DNA from: Microlunatus flavus
GTDB taxonomy: Bacteria > Actinomycetota > Actinomycetes > Propionibacteriales > Propionibacteriaceae
DNA length: 64,000 nt
Assembly: GCF_900110855.1 (NCBI RefSeq)
Contig: NZ_FOFA01000002.1
Span: 62,001-126,000, forward strand
Reading direction: 5' to 3'
Positions 33,795 through 40,973 of this stretch are shown here, in pieces; position 1 is the first letter of the stretch; every line of letters starts with the position of its first letter. Made by a program: the position numbers and the translations under genes. Under the pieces are notes generated by a model. The model searched no databases and had not been told where the DNA came from. It was given only the letters and a program-made list of their open reading frames with translations.

Positions 33795-34775
33795 ATGCCG
33801 CTCGACCCGATCGCGTACAAGCCGTACGCAGATCCGGACGACTTCATCCGCGAGGTGACCGACCTGATCTGGGTCGACCGCGCGATCGGCCACATCTACG
33901 AGAACTACGAGCCCGACGCCATCGTGCACGGCTCGTACGGCACCTCGGTCGGGGTCGAGGAAGTGGTGCAGGGGAGCCTGATGCGCATCTCGGCGACCCC
34001 CGACCGTGTCGGGCAGGCCGAGGACGTGGTGTGGGAGGCGCGCGGCGACGACGCGTTCCTGAGTTCGCACCTGGTGCTCTCCGTCGACCACAGCACCGAC
34101 TTCATCAGCCGCACGATCGCCAACTGCCTCTACCGCCGCGGCCGCATGGTCGAGGAGTGGGTGGTGCGCGACTTCCTCGCCATCTGCCTGCAGCTCGGCC
34201 AGGACCCGGACGAGGTCGCCCGCACCAAGCCGTTCATCGGCTACTCGGGGAGCATGCTGACCCCGCCGCCGGAGAACGTCCTCGCCGTGGGCGACTCCGG
34301 CGAGCGTCCTGACGAGTACCGCGCCGAGGCGCAGCTGGTGCTCGAGTTCATCGACCGGGTCTGGAACCGGCGCAACCTCAACGCGGTCGAGCAGTACTGG
34401 ATCCGCGACCTCGTGCTCCACACGGTCGGTTACCGCACCTACACCCGGCCCGAGGGCTACCGCCGCGCCCTGCTCAAGATGCTGCAGCCCTTCCCCGGCG
34501 GGCACTTCGAGGTGCGTGACGTGCAGACGAACTACGCCGTCCGCTACGCCGGCCTCCGCGTGGCCGTCACCTGGGTCTTCAAGGGCAACTACGACGGTGC
34601 CGCCGACTTCGGCACCCTCACCGGCACGCCCGTCGAGGTCCTCGGCGTCTCGCAGTTCCTCGTGCAGGACGGCCGGCTCGTGCGTGAGGTCCGCGTCTAC
34701 GACGAGGTCGCCATCCGCAGCCAGATCCACCACCGCCGCGGCGACAGCGACTTCGCCGTCACCAACATCTACTGA
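33795..34775 (+). CDS. Double NTF2-like (SnoaL-type) protein, block B
   Basis: 326 aa made of two NTF2/SnoaL-like halves: residues about 10-150 (LIWVDRAIGHIYENYEPDAIVHGSYG) and about 175-310 (FIDRVWNRRNLNAVEQYWIRDLVLHTVGYRTYTRPEGYRRAL). Both halves carry the usual alpha+beta cone pattern and a His near the cavity. SnoaL-type proteins are cyclases, isomerases or hydrolases of small polar molecules. AGGAGG lies eight bases before the ATG. It is followed by a bicupin gene 39 bp on. No precise function can be given; substrate-isomerising enzyme is a guess. Confidence 0.7.
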   Translation: MPLDPIAYKPYADPDDFIREVTDLIWVDRAIGHIYENYEPDAIVHGSYGTSVGVEEVVQGSLMRISATPDRVGQAEDVVWEARGDDAFLSSHLVLSVDHSTDFISRTIANCLYRRGRMVEEWVVRDFLAICLQLGQDPDEVARTKPFIGYSGSMLTPPPENVLAVGDSGERPDEYRAEAQLVLEFIDRVWNRRNLNAVEQYWIRDLVLHTVGYRTYTRPEGYRRALLKMLQPFPGGHFEVRDVQTNYAVRYAGLRVAVTWVFKGNYDGAADFGTLTGTPVEVLGVSQFLVQDGRLVREVRVYDEVAIRSQIHHRRGDSDFAVTNIY

Positions 34776-34814
34776 CCCTCGCCCGACCCCAGCACCTCCG
34801 AAAGGAACCCACCC

Positions 34815-35978
34815 ATGACCGACGTGGTCGTCCCCTCCACCGAGGTGGCCCGGCGGACCATCCGACGCACCGACTGGGTCGCCGAGAACGCCGCCTTCAT
34901 CGACTGCCGCACCCCCGGCTCGGACCGCAAGTCCAACTACGCCTTCATCGGCCCGGGCGTCTCGCAGAACAGCAAGCAGTTCATCAATCTCTCCGAGCCG
35001 CACGGCTACAACGTCGGCGCTGCGGGCATGCCCAACGGCGTCAACAACAACCTGCACCTGCACTTCACCGCCGAGGTATTCATCAACTTCAGCGGCGAGT
35101 TCCGGATCCGCTGGGGCGTTGACGGCAAGGCGGGGGAGTACGTCTCCGGCGACGGCGACATCATCTCCGTGCCGTCGTGGATCTTCCGCGGCTTCACCAA
35201 CGAGGGGCCCGACGACGGCCTGCTGCTCACCGTCCTCGGCCAGGACGTCACCGGCGGCATCATCTGGGGACCGTCGGTGCTCAAGGAGGCCGAGTCGTAC
35301 GGCCTGCACCTCACCGCCGACAACCGCCTGATCGACACCGTCGCCGGCGACGAGCTGCCGCCGGACGTCCCGCTGATCAAGCCGATGAAGCAGCAGTACA
35401 TCGACGAGCTGACGCCCTACAGCGTCGAGGAGATGCGCGGTCGCGTCACGGCTCCGTCTGACCGCACGTACTCGGCGCGCGGGCTGCTGTGCCAGGGCCT
35501 GCCCGGCGGCAACGGCCAGCTCGCCCTCGTCATCGGTTACGGCATGAGCGAGGACCGCCGGCAGGTCCCGCGGCTGCACGAGCCGCACTCGTTCAACATG
35601 GCCTGGCTCAAGGCCACCCCGGGCGAGGGGATGCTGCGGCACCGGCACAACGCGTCGTCCACGCTGCTCGTGAAGTCGGGCACGTGGCGCGTCTGGGTGA
35701 ACGCCGGTGCTGAGGAAGAGGCCGTGGACCTCGGCCCGCAGGACATGCTGTCGGTCCTGCCCGGCTCCTGGCGCCGCATCGAGCTCCTCGAGGCAGGCGA
35801 CGACGCCGCGGAGGAGGGGACCGGCGAGCTGCTGGTCGTCAACGCCGGCGACGGCCGCGTCCGCCTCGAGTGGGCCCCCGAGCTGGTCGAGGCCGCCTTC
35901 GACGCCGGCTGGATGCTCGACCCGAACGGCTACCTCGCCCCCGTCGCCGTCCTCGTCACCGCCACCGAGGACGACTGA
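34815..35978 (+). CDS. Bicupin protein, block B
   Basis: 387 aa with two cupin domains. Cupin 1 (about residues 60-145) has the metal motif NLHLHFTAEVFINFSG (HxH and Glu) followed by GDIISVPSWIFRGF, in which the fourth ligand His is missing. Cupin 2 (about 250-345) has RHRHNASSTLLVKSG and DMLSVLPGSWRRIE, with Glu and last His replaced. So only cupin 1 looks able to bind a metal. Overall layout recalls bicupin dioxygenases or isomerases. A GGAAC site precedes the ATG. A 15-bp hairpin follows the stop. Confidence 0.72.
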   Translation: MTDVVVPSTEVARRTIRRTDWVAENAAFIDCRTPGSDRKSNYAFIGPGVSQNSKQFINLSEPHGYNVGAAGMPNGVNNNLHLHFTAEVFINFSGEFRIRWGVDGKAGEYVSGDGDIISVPSWIFRGFTNEGPDDGLLLTVLGQDVTGGIIWGPSVLKEAESYGLHLTADNRLIDTVAGDELPPDVPLIKPMKQQYIDELTPYSVEEMRGRVTAPSDRTYSARGLLCQGLPGGNGQLALVIGYGMSEDRRQVPRLHEPHSFNMAWLKATPGEGMLRHRHNASSTLLVKSGTWRVWVNAGAEEEAVDLGPQDMLSVLPGSWRRIELLEAGDDAAEEGTGELLVVNAGDGRVRLEWAPELVEAAFDAGWMLDPNGYLAPVAVLVTATEDD

Positions 35979-35985
35979 AGTTCGT

Positions 35986-36022
35986 CGCGCCCGAGCCCGC
36001 CCGGTACGCGGGCTCGGGCGCG
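35986..36022 (+). terminator. Perfect 15-bp hairpin after the bicupin gene
   Basis: Arms CGCGCCCGAGCCCGC and GCGGGCTCGGGCGCG pair perfectly around a 7-nt loop, starting 7 bp after the stop. There is no T-run. It lies 38 bp before the nitrilase B start, so it could terminate, attenuate, or stabilise the upstream message. Confidence 0.7.
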
Positions 36023-36059
36023 ATGCTCCCTGTTGATCGAGGACTGAGAGGCTGGCTCC

Positions 36060-36872
36060 GTGCCCATGACCCGCGTCGCCGTCTGCCAGTACGCGATCGA
36101 CATCGACGACCCTGCTGGCACGCTCGAGAACCTCCACGCCTCGGTCGCCGAGGCGGCCGAGAGCAACCCCGACGTCATCGTCTTTCCCGAGCTCTGTACG
36201 AGCGGCTACGTCTTCCACGACATCCCGGAGGCGCAGTCGCGCTCAGAGGCCGTTGACGGCCCCACCGTCCAGCTCTTCCGCGAGCTGTCGCTCCAGCACC
36301 ACGCGATCGTCGTCGGCGGCTTCTGCGAACGTTCAGACGGCGAGCGCCCCTTCAACTCGGCAGCGGTCGTCGAGAACGGCGAGGTGCTCGTCGTCTACCG
36401 CAAGACCCACCTCTGGGACACCGAGAAGCTGATCTTCGCCGCCGGCGACGATCCGGCCCCCGTGGTCGACACCAGCGTCGGGAAGATCGCGGTGATGATC
36501 TGCTACGACGCCGAGTTCCCCGAGATGGTCGGCAGCGTTGCCCGGCGTGGAGCGCAGCTCGTCGTCGCCCCCTCGAACTGGCCTGCGAAGCACATCCCGC
36601 CGGGCGAGCGCTCCTCAGAGGTGATCAAGGCCCAGGCCTTCGCCGCGGTGAACCACGTTTTCACCCTCGTCTGCGATCGCGTCGGTCCCGAACGAGGCGT
36701 CGACTGGATCGGCGCCAGCGTCGTCTGCGACGTCGAAGGCTACCCAATCGCCGGGCCGGCGCAGGGCAAACCGGCGGTCTTGACCGTGGATCTCGATTTC
36801 GCTTGGGCTTCATCGAAGACGATCAGCGCGAATAATGAAGCGGTAGGTGATCGTCGCCCGGATTTGTACTAA
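36060..36872 (+). CDS. Carbon-nitrogen hydrolase (nitrilase superfamily), block B paralog
   Basis: 270 aa, same length as the block A copy. Triad: Glu in VFPELCTSG, Lys in YRKTHLWDTE, Cys in MICYDAEFPE. GFCERSDGERPFNSAAVVENGE and DRVGPERGVDWIGASVV align with the paralog at 18731. Start GTG 36060 or ATG 36066. Codon use drifts to A/T-rich towards the 3' end (TCATCG, AATAATGAAGCGGTAGG), next to the AT-richer island. It likely hydrolyses an amide or nitrile in the block A/B pathway. Confidence 0.88.
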   Translation: MPMTRVAVCQYAIDIDDPAGTLENLHASVAEAAESNPDVIVFPELCTSGYVFHDIPEAQSRSEAVDGPTVQLFRELSLQHHAIVVGGFCERSDGERPFNSAAVVENGEVLVVYRKTHLWDTEKLIFAAGDDPAPVVDTSVGKIAVMICYDAEFPEMVGSVARRGAQLVVAPSNWPAKHIPPGERSSEVIKAQAFAAVNHVFTLVCDRVGPERGVDWIGASVVCDVEGYPIAGPAQGKPAVLTVDLDFAWASSKTISANNEAVGDRRPDLY

Positions 36873-36945
36873 TCGTCGGAAAGCAATAGAAGCGACCACA
36901 GTGCGATCAGCTTGCCAGCGCTCCAGTGCGAAACGTGCGCGGCAA

Positions 36946-36976
36946 GCCCGGTAGCCCTATTTAGGGCCTTTCGGGC
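36946..36976 (+). terminator. Hairpin in the gap after nitrilase B
   Basis: GCCCG/CGGGC and GCCCT/AGGGC pair as two stacked stems around an ATTT loop, 73 bp after the nitrilase B stop. It marks the left boundary of the AT-richer island and may end transcripts from both sides. The remaining gap to 37130 shows no gene. Confidence 0.5.
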
Positions 36977-37130
36977 GAGTAATTGTATCGGCGTCAAGCA
37001 CGCTGACGTTCTCGGAGCGGTCGCTTGGTGTAAGGGCGCAGAACTGCTTCCCCTTGGTGGTACTTATCGCTGCTGCTAGGAGCTTTCCGGGTAACAAGGC
37101 CGGATGCAAACTGCGTGTCAACATGAGGAA

Positions 37131-37340
37131 TCAATCGGACTTTTTCCTTCGTCCGTTACTTCGGAATTCGACGCCCGCTTCGATGAGCAGCCCGCGCATC
37201 CGAGTGATGCTGTACCCGGTCTTCGAGCACAGCTGTCGTATGCTTGCGCCCGCTGCGTACTCCGCTGACAGTTCCGCGCCTAACTGCCTGCGGATGTCGG
37301 CGGGCAGCCTAGAGCCCTTAGGCATTGCGGGCGCTTTCAC
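37131..37340 (-). CDS. Small helix-turn-helix protein coupled to the methyltransferase
   Basis: 69 aa. RLPADIRRQLGAELSAEYAAGASIRQLCSKTGYSITRMRGLLIEAGVEFRS is a single HTH domain of a family seen often in actinobacteria. A GTG at 37340 overlaps the MTase stop (GTGA); an in-frame ATG at 37325 is an alternative. Being the third gene of a restriction-modification operon, it may act as its controller, like C proteins, but it is not from the classical C-protein family. Confidence 0.7.
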   Translation of the reverse strand: MKAPAMPKGSRLPADIRRQLGAELSAEYAAGASIRQLCSKTGYSITRMRGLLIEAGVEFRSNGRRKKSD

Positions 37341-38035
37341 TTGGTGTCCCAGTCGTACCCACGGTGAGCGCGCCCCTGCGGTTCCGAGCCGTCTGCCTCA
37401 GCGCCCCAGACGGCCCAGCCCGGGCGAGGGTAGCGCGCAAACATCTCAAGGAACGGTCCGGGAGAGCACGATTCAATAAGGTCATACTGTTCGTCAGGCT
37501 TACGAGAATGCTCACGCTTTCGCGTCTCGAGCATATTCACCTGCGACCGCGCGGGTGGAAGTGTCCGGGCGTTCTTCCCGCGGATACCAAAGAGAATGAG
37601 TTCCGTAACATTTCGGAAGTAGAAGCCGACCCCTCGGCCGTCGGGACCGCCGTCCTTGCGTCGCTTTGCCCAGACGAGATTCGAGATATAGCGGAAACCC
37701 CACGCTTCCATGACCTGCAATCCCTCGGGAAGTAGCGCGTTCGGAACCCAGAGGTATAGATGTGCCGTGTCCGCAACTGAGGCCTCGACCGGCAGGGCGA
37801 GAATGTCTTTAAGCGTCATCGTCTGGTACCGGTCGAGTCGACGGTGCTCCGGTGCGACCTTGCCTGTCCGATTCGCGAACCTCCAAGGCGGGTCCGCTAG
37901 AACAGTCTTGAAGCCTCCTTCGACCAGGGGGATGGGGGCTACTTGAGGCATCTCTAGGTCGGCGCGTAAGGGCGTCACGCTAGCGATCCGTCGAGTACTC
38001 ACATCCTCTAGGTCCTCGACTATCTCAACAGCCAC
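37337..38035 (-). CDS. MT-A70 family adenine-N6 DNA methyltransferase
   Basis: 232 aa. The catalytic motif VLADPPWRFANR (DPPW) is typical of MT-A70 enzymes; HLYLWVPNALLPEGLQVMEAWGF and SNLVWAKRRKDG follow, and FARYPRPGWAVWGAE is near the C-terminus. It should methylate adenine in the site cut by the upstream restriction enzyme. GTG start at 38035 with GGGGAGAG upstream. GC content and codon use are lower than in neighbours, a sign of transfer. Confidence 0.85.
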   Translation of the reverse strand: MAVEIVEDLEDVSTRRIASVTPLRADLEMPQVAPIPLVEGGFKTVLADPPWRFANRTGKVAPEHRRLDRYQTMTLKDILALPVEASVADTAHLYLWVPNALLPEGLQVMEAWGFRYISNLVWAKRRKDGGPDGRGVGFYFRNVTELILFGIRGKNARTLPPARSQVNMLETRKREHSRKPDEQYDLIESCSPGPFLEMFARYPRPGWAVWGAEADGSEPQGRAHRGYDWDTK

Positions 38036-38055
38036 TCTGACTCTCCCCTCTGCAT

Positions 38056-38073
38056 GCAGGTGCGGGCACCTGC
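38056..38073. promoter_or_regulatory. 18-bp inverted repeat upstream of the methyltransferase
   Basis: GCAGGTGC-GG-GCACCTGC, perfect 8-bp arms, 21 bp before the GTG of the MTase gene. This is where a controller of the restriction-modification system would bind. The small HTH protein of the same operon is the obvious candidate. Confidence 0.55.
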
Positions 38074-38165
38074 GCTACCAGACACTCTGACAGATGGCGC
38101 TGACATGTTCGATTCCGACACGGTGGCCGCGTTCGGCGCTTCGGAATATTCGATCCTGTGTTCTA

Positions 38166-38996
38166 TCATGAGGTTCCGGGCTGAGCGTCGCTTCCTCGGT
38201 CATCCAGCCCTTCGCCGACTAGGTCCCAGTACTCCACGAGGCCCAACGGTGGCACCCTCGGAGCGCTCCTGACCACACCGTCCGGGTCGACGAACTCAAG
38301 CCCAGGACGGTATGTGCCGTAGCCGATGCCGATAGCAAGGACAGGACAGCCGCCGGCGTCGCCTCGGACGAGGCGCTTGTACGTGTTCTCCATGGTGGTG
38401 GTAGTCGTCGTCGAGAAGCGCTTTCGCTCATTACCTCTCGCGTCGAGGTGAGGCCAGCCCAGTTCGGCACCCAACCACTCAGCGAGGTAATGAACGTCGG
38501 CGTATGACCTAGTGATTAGTATTCCGGCATCGATGACGCCTGCGTCGTACAGCGCTCGGAAAGCGGAAATGTCTCGGTCAAGGTTTCCGTCCTTGGCGTG
38601 CCACTCGACGTCGATGGCAATCCTTCGCTGGACGTTGTCGAGTTTGTGAGTATCCCCAGTGACAGGGACCGTGGTTGTCTGGACCGCGGTTTCTCCGCCT
38701 GGCCTCCACGGCTGCTTGTCGAGTCGGGTGACCGTCTCAATACTCATATGGGTTTCGCGCCACCCGAGCCGTCTGAATGCCTGGTCGAGGTCGGCCGCAA
38801 GGGCGCTTTTCGCTCCTCCGGCAGTCATCAGATAGGAAACGCTCAGGTTGAACTCGGTGAGAACGCTGATAATATCTGCAACTGCTGCGGGGTCCGAGGC
38901 TGCGACCATCGCTGCTGCATTTCGGACCTCGAGCCAGTGATAGCGATCCAGGAGTTCCGTGGCGAAGGCCTGCTCGTACGACGACGTCAGCTGCAT
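38166..38996 (-). CDS. BglII/BstYI-family type II restriction endonuclease
   Basis: 276 aa. The central region RRIAIDVEWHAKDGNLDRDISAFRALYDAGVIDAGILITR and the later TTTTTTMENTYKRLVRGDAGGCPVLAIGIGYGTYRPG match BglII/BstYI-type PD-(D/E)xK endonucleases; Asp and Glu of IDVEWH are the likely metal ligands. By family, the target may contain GATC (as AGATCT or RGATCY), unproven here. It lies upstream of the MTase on the same strand, separated by 130 bp that carry an operator-like repeat. AT-richer than the chromosome around it. Confidence 0.75.
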   Translation of the reverse strand: MQLTSSYEQAFATELLDRYHWLEVRNAAAMVAASDPAAVADIISVLTEFNLSVSYLMTAGGAKSALAADLDQAFRRLGWRETHMSIETVTRLDKQPWRPGGETAVQTTTVPVTGDTHKLDNVQRRIAIDVEWHAKDGNLDRDISAFRALYDAGVIDAGILITRSYADVHYLAEWLGAELGWPHLDARGNERKRFSTTTTTTMENTYKRLVRGDAGGCPVLAIGIGYGTYRPGLEFVDPDGVVRSAPRVPPLGLVEYWDLVGEGLDDRGSDAQPGTS

Positions 38997-39213
38997 CTTA
39001 GTAGCGTACTGGCCCTAGGGCATGGTCCACTGGGTACCGACAGCAGGCTTGCCCTGCAAAGGCGTTGATGGCCCCGGTGAATGCTGGGTGGCGCAACTGC
39101 CGATGACGCTTGCCGAGCGCGAACCATCGAAGCGGTCAGGGGCCTTGGGCGGGTTGTCGGGCTCGCGCCCTTGCTCCCTCGACCCGGGGGTTCTTGACGT
39201 CGACCCGCCAGTG

Positions 39214-40155
39214 TCAGAAGCCTTGAACTGGGTCGATCACCCCGAGCAGGGTCTCGCCGCCGGCGAAGCGGCGGACGTTCTCGCGGACCCGCTCGGCCAG
39301 GGCGGCGTCGTGCGCCTCCTGCGGATTGGCGACGTGCGGGGTGACCAGAGCATTCGGCAGCGTCCAGAGCGGGTGGCCGTCGGGAAGCGGCTCGGGGTCG
39401 GTGACGTCGAGAGCGGCGCCGCCGATGCGGTTCTCGCGCAGCGCCTCGACGAGGGCGTCGGTGTCGACCAGGCCGCCGCGGCCGACGTTGATCAGCCAGG
39501 CGTCGTCGCGCATCGCGTCGAGCTCGGCGGCGCCGATCATCCCGCGGGTCTGCGGCGTGAGGGCGGCGAGCAGCACGACGTAGTCGGACTCGGGCAGGAC
39601 GTCGCGGTAGGCGTCGCGGGGGACGGTCTGGTCGGCGCCCTCGACCGGACCGGAGTCGGTGACGGCCAGCACGCGGCAGCCGAGGGGTGCGAGCATCGGC
39701 AGGAGGCAGCGGCCGATGCCGCCGAACCCGACCAGGGCGACGGTGCTGCCAGCGACCACACGGCCCGGCTGCGGGTCCCACGTCTGTGCGCGGGCGGCGA
39801 CCTGGAGCCGTCGGGCCCCAGCGAGCAGCAGGGCGAGGGCGTGCTCGGCGACCTGCGGACCGTACGCGCCGGCGGCGCTGGTCCAGACGGGCGCGTCCGT
39901 GATCACCCCGGCTTCGGCCCAGCGCTCGATGCCAGCGCTCGGGAGCTGCACCCAGCGCGTACGAGGGGTGACGAGCGCGGCGGTCTGGGCGGGGTCCCCG
40001 GAGTGCGAGTGGTAGACGATCCCGTCGGCCTCGTCGGCGCCCACCGCCCGTCCGCCGCCAGCGCGGACCGCGCCCTCGAGCCGCTCGTCGGGGTCGGGTC
40101 CGACGTAGATGCCCGGGAGGTCGGTGGGGGAGGCGCTGTCGACAGGGGTGCTCAC
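39214..40155 (-). CDS. D-isomer-specific 2-hydroxyacid dehydrogenase
   Basis: 313 aa. NAD-binding motif VALVGFGGIGRCLLPMLAPLG, catalytic Arg in LINVGRGGLVDTDAL, Glu in LDVTDPEPLPDGHPLW and His in NALVTPHVAN, so all three catalytic residues are present. It reduces a 2-oxo-acid or oxidises the D-hydroxyacid. GTG start at 40155. It borders the right side of the AT-richer island; the 217-bp gap 38997-39213 shows no gene. Confidence 0.88.
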   Translation of the reverse strand: MSTPVDSASPTDLPGIYVGPDPDERLEGAVRAGGGRAVGADEADGIVYHSHSGDPAQTAALVTPRTRWVQLPSAGIERWAEAGVITDAPVWTSAAGAYGPQVAEHALALLLAGARRLQVAARAQTWDPQPGRVVAGSTVALVGFGGIGRCLLPMLAPLGCRVLAVTDSGPVEGADQTVPRDAYRDVLPESDYVVLLAALTPQTRGMIGAAELDAMRDDAWLINVGRGGLVDTDALVEALRENRIGGAALDVTDPEPLPDGHPLWTLPNALVTPHVANPQEAHDAALAERVRENVRRFAGGETLLGVIDPVQGF

Positions 40156-40224
40156 GGAGGGACGCTAGTCGCGGTCCAGCCAAGGACGCTGCGGCGGGGC
40201 CGTACGGACTCTCGACAGCGGTCG

Positions 40225-40250
40225 TAGTATCAGGTAGGTACGTACCTACC
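40225..40250 (+). promoter_or_regulatory. Toxin-antitoxin promoter: TAGTAT -10 box and 18-bp perfect palindrome
   Basis: TAGTAT (40225-40230) is followed by GGTAGGTACGTACCTACC (40233-40250), a perfect palindrome, then AGGAGG and the GTG of the antitoxin. Position over the transcription start fits autorepression by the antitoxin or the toxin-antitoxin complex. Confidence 0.75.
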
Positions 40251-40261
40251 AGGAGGTGGTC

Positions 40262-40501
40262 GTGGTCGACATCAGCGCACGCGACTTCAACCGCGACGTC
40301 AGCGCCGCCAAGCGCGCGGCGTCCACCGGGCCCGTCGTCATCACGGACCGGGGGCGGCCGTCCTACGTCCTGCTCTCCATCGAGGACTACCACCGGCTGC
40401 GGGGCGACGAGCGCTCGATCGTCGACTGGCTCAGCGCCGACGACGACATCGACCTCGAGGCGGCTCGGGTCGAGGTCGCTCTGCAGGTGCCGGAGCTGTG
40501 A
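40262..40501 (+). CDS. Phd/YefM-family antitoxin
   Basis: 79 aa. N-terminal VDISARDFNRDVSAAKRAASTGPVVITDRGRPSYVLLSIEDYHRL is the Phd/YefM DNA-binding fold. The C-terminal DWLSADDDIDLEAARVEV segment should be the toxin-wrapping tail. Start set at GTG 40262, five bases after AGGAGG; an upstream GTG (40256) overlaps that site. The stop overlaps the toxin start. Confidence 0.88.
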   Translation: MVDISARDFNRDVSAAKRAASTGPVVITDRGRPSYVLLSIEDYHRLRGDERSIVDWLSADDDIDLEAARVEVALQVPEL

Positions 40502-40917
40502 CCTACCTGCTGGACACGAACGTCGTCAGCGAGCTGCGGAAGCCCGAGGGCCGAGCCGACCCGGCCGTGCGGGGGTGGGCCCGGGTGCAGCGGACGAGCG
40601 AGCTGTTCCTGAGCGTCATCACCGTCATGGAGGTCGAGATCGGTGTCGGCCGCGTCTCGAGACGGGACGCCTCGCAAGGAGCGATCCTGCGTCGTTGGCT
40701 CGAGCAGGACCTGCTGCCGGCATTCGCAGGACGACTGCTCCCGGTCGACCTGGCGGTGGCCCGTCGGGCCGCCCGGCTCCACGTGCCCGACCCGAGGCCG
40801 GAGCGCGACGTGCTCATCGCGGCAACAGCACTCGGGGTGGGGCTCACCGTCGTCACGCGCAACGTGGCCGACTTCGCGGCCCTGGGCGTGGACCTCGTCG
40901 ACCCCTGGGCCTCCTGA
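40498..40917 (+). CDS. vapC: PIN-domain toxin (VapC family)
   Basis: 139 aa. PIN-domain acids are visible: Asp in YLLDTNVVSEL, Glu in VMEVEIGV, Asp in RDVLIAATA and Asp in NVADFAALGVDLVDPW. VapC toxins are RNases held in check by the antitoxin. GTG start at 40498 overlaps the antitoxin stop (GTGA), the usual antitoxin-first coupling. Pairing of a PIN toxin with a Phd-type antitoxin is common. Confidence 0.9.
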   Translation: MTYLLDTNVVSELRKPEGRADPAVRGWARVQRTSELFLSVITVMEVEIGVGRVSRRDASQGAILRRWLEQDLLPAFAGRLLPVDLAVARRAARLHVPDPRPERDVLIAATALGVGLTVVTRNVADFAALGVDLVDPWAS

Positions 40918-40973
40918 GATCGGGAGCATCACCACCGGACGGTGGCGTCGCGCAGCCCCCTAGTGTCGAGCCC

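Noticed and set aside
33339-36218. A 959-codon open frame on the minus strand across the NTF2-like and bicupin genes
   Set aside because: It is an antisense shadow of GC-rich codons. The plus-strand genes have clear domains and ribosome sites; the antisense product is low-complexity and repetitive.
37337-38035. MT-A70 protein as an mRNA methyltransferase
   Set aside because: Bacterial MT-A70 proteins beside a type II endonuclease are DNA adenine methyltransferases; the linkage decides.
38997-39213. tRNA or attachment site next to the R-M island
   Set aside because: No cloverleaf, T-loop GTTCGAATC-like motif, direct repeat pair or integrase was seen.
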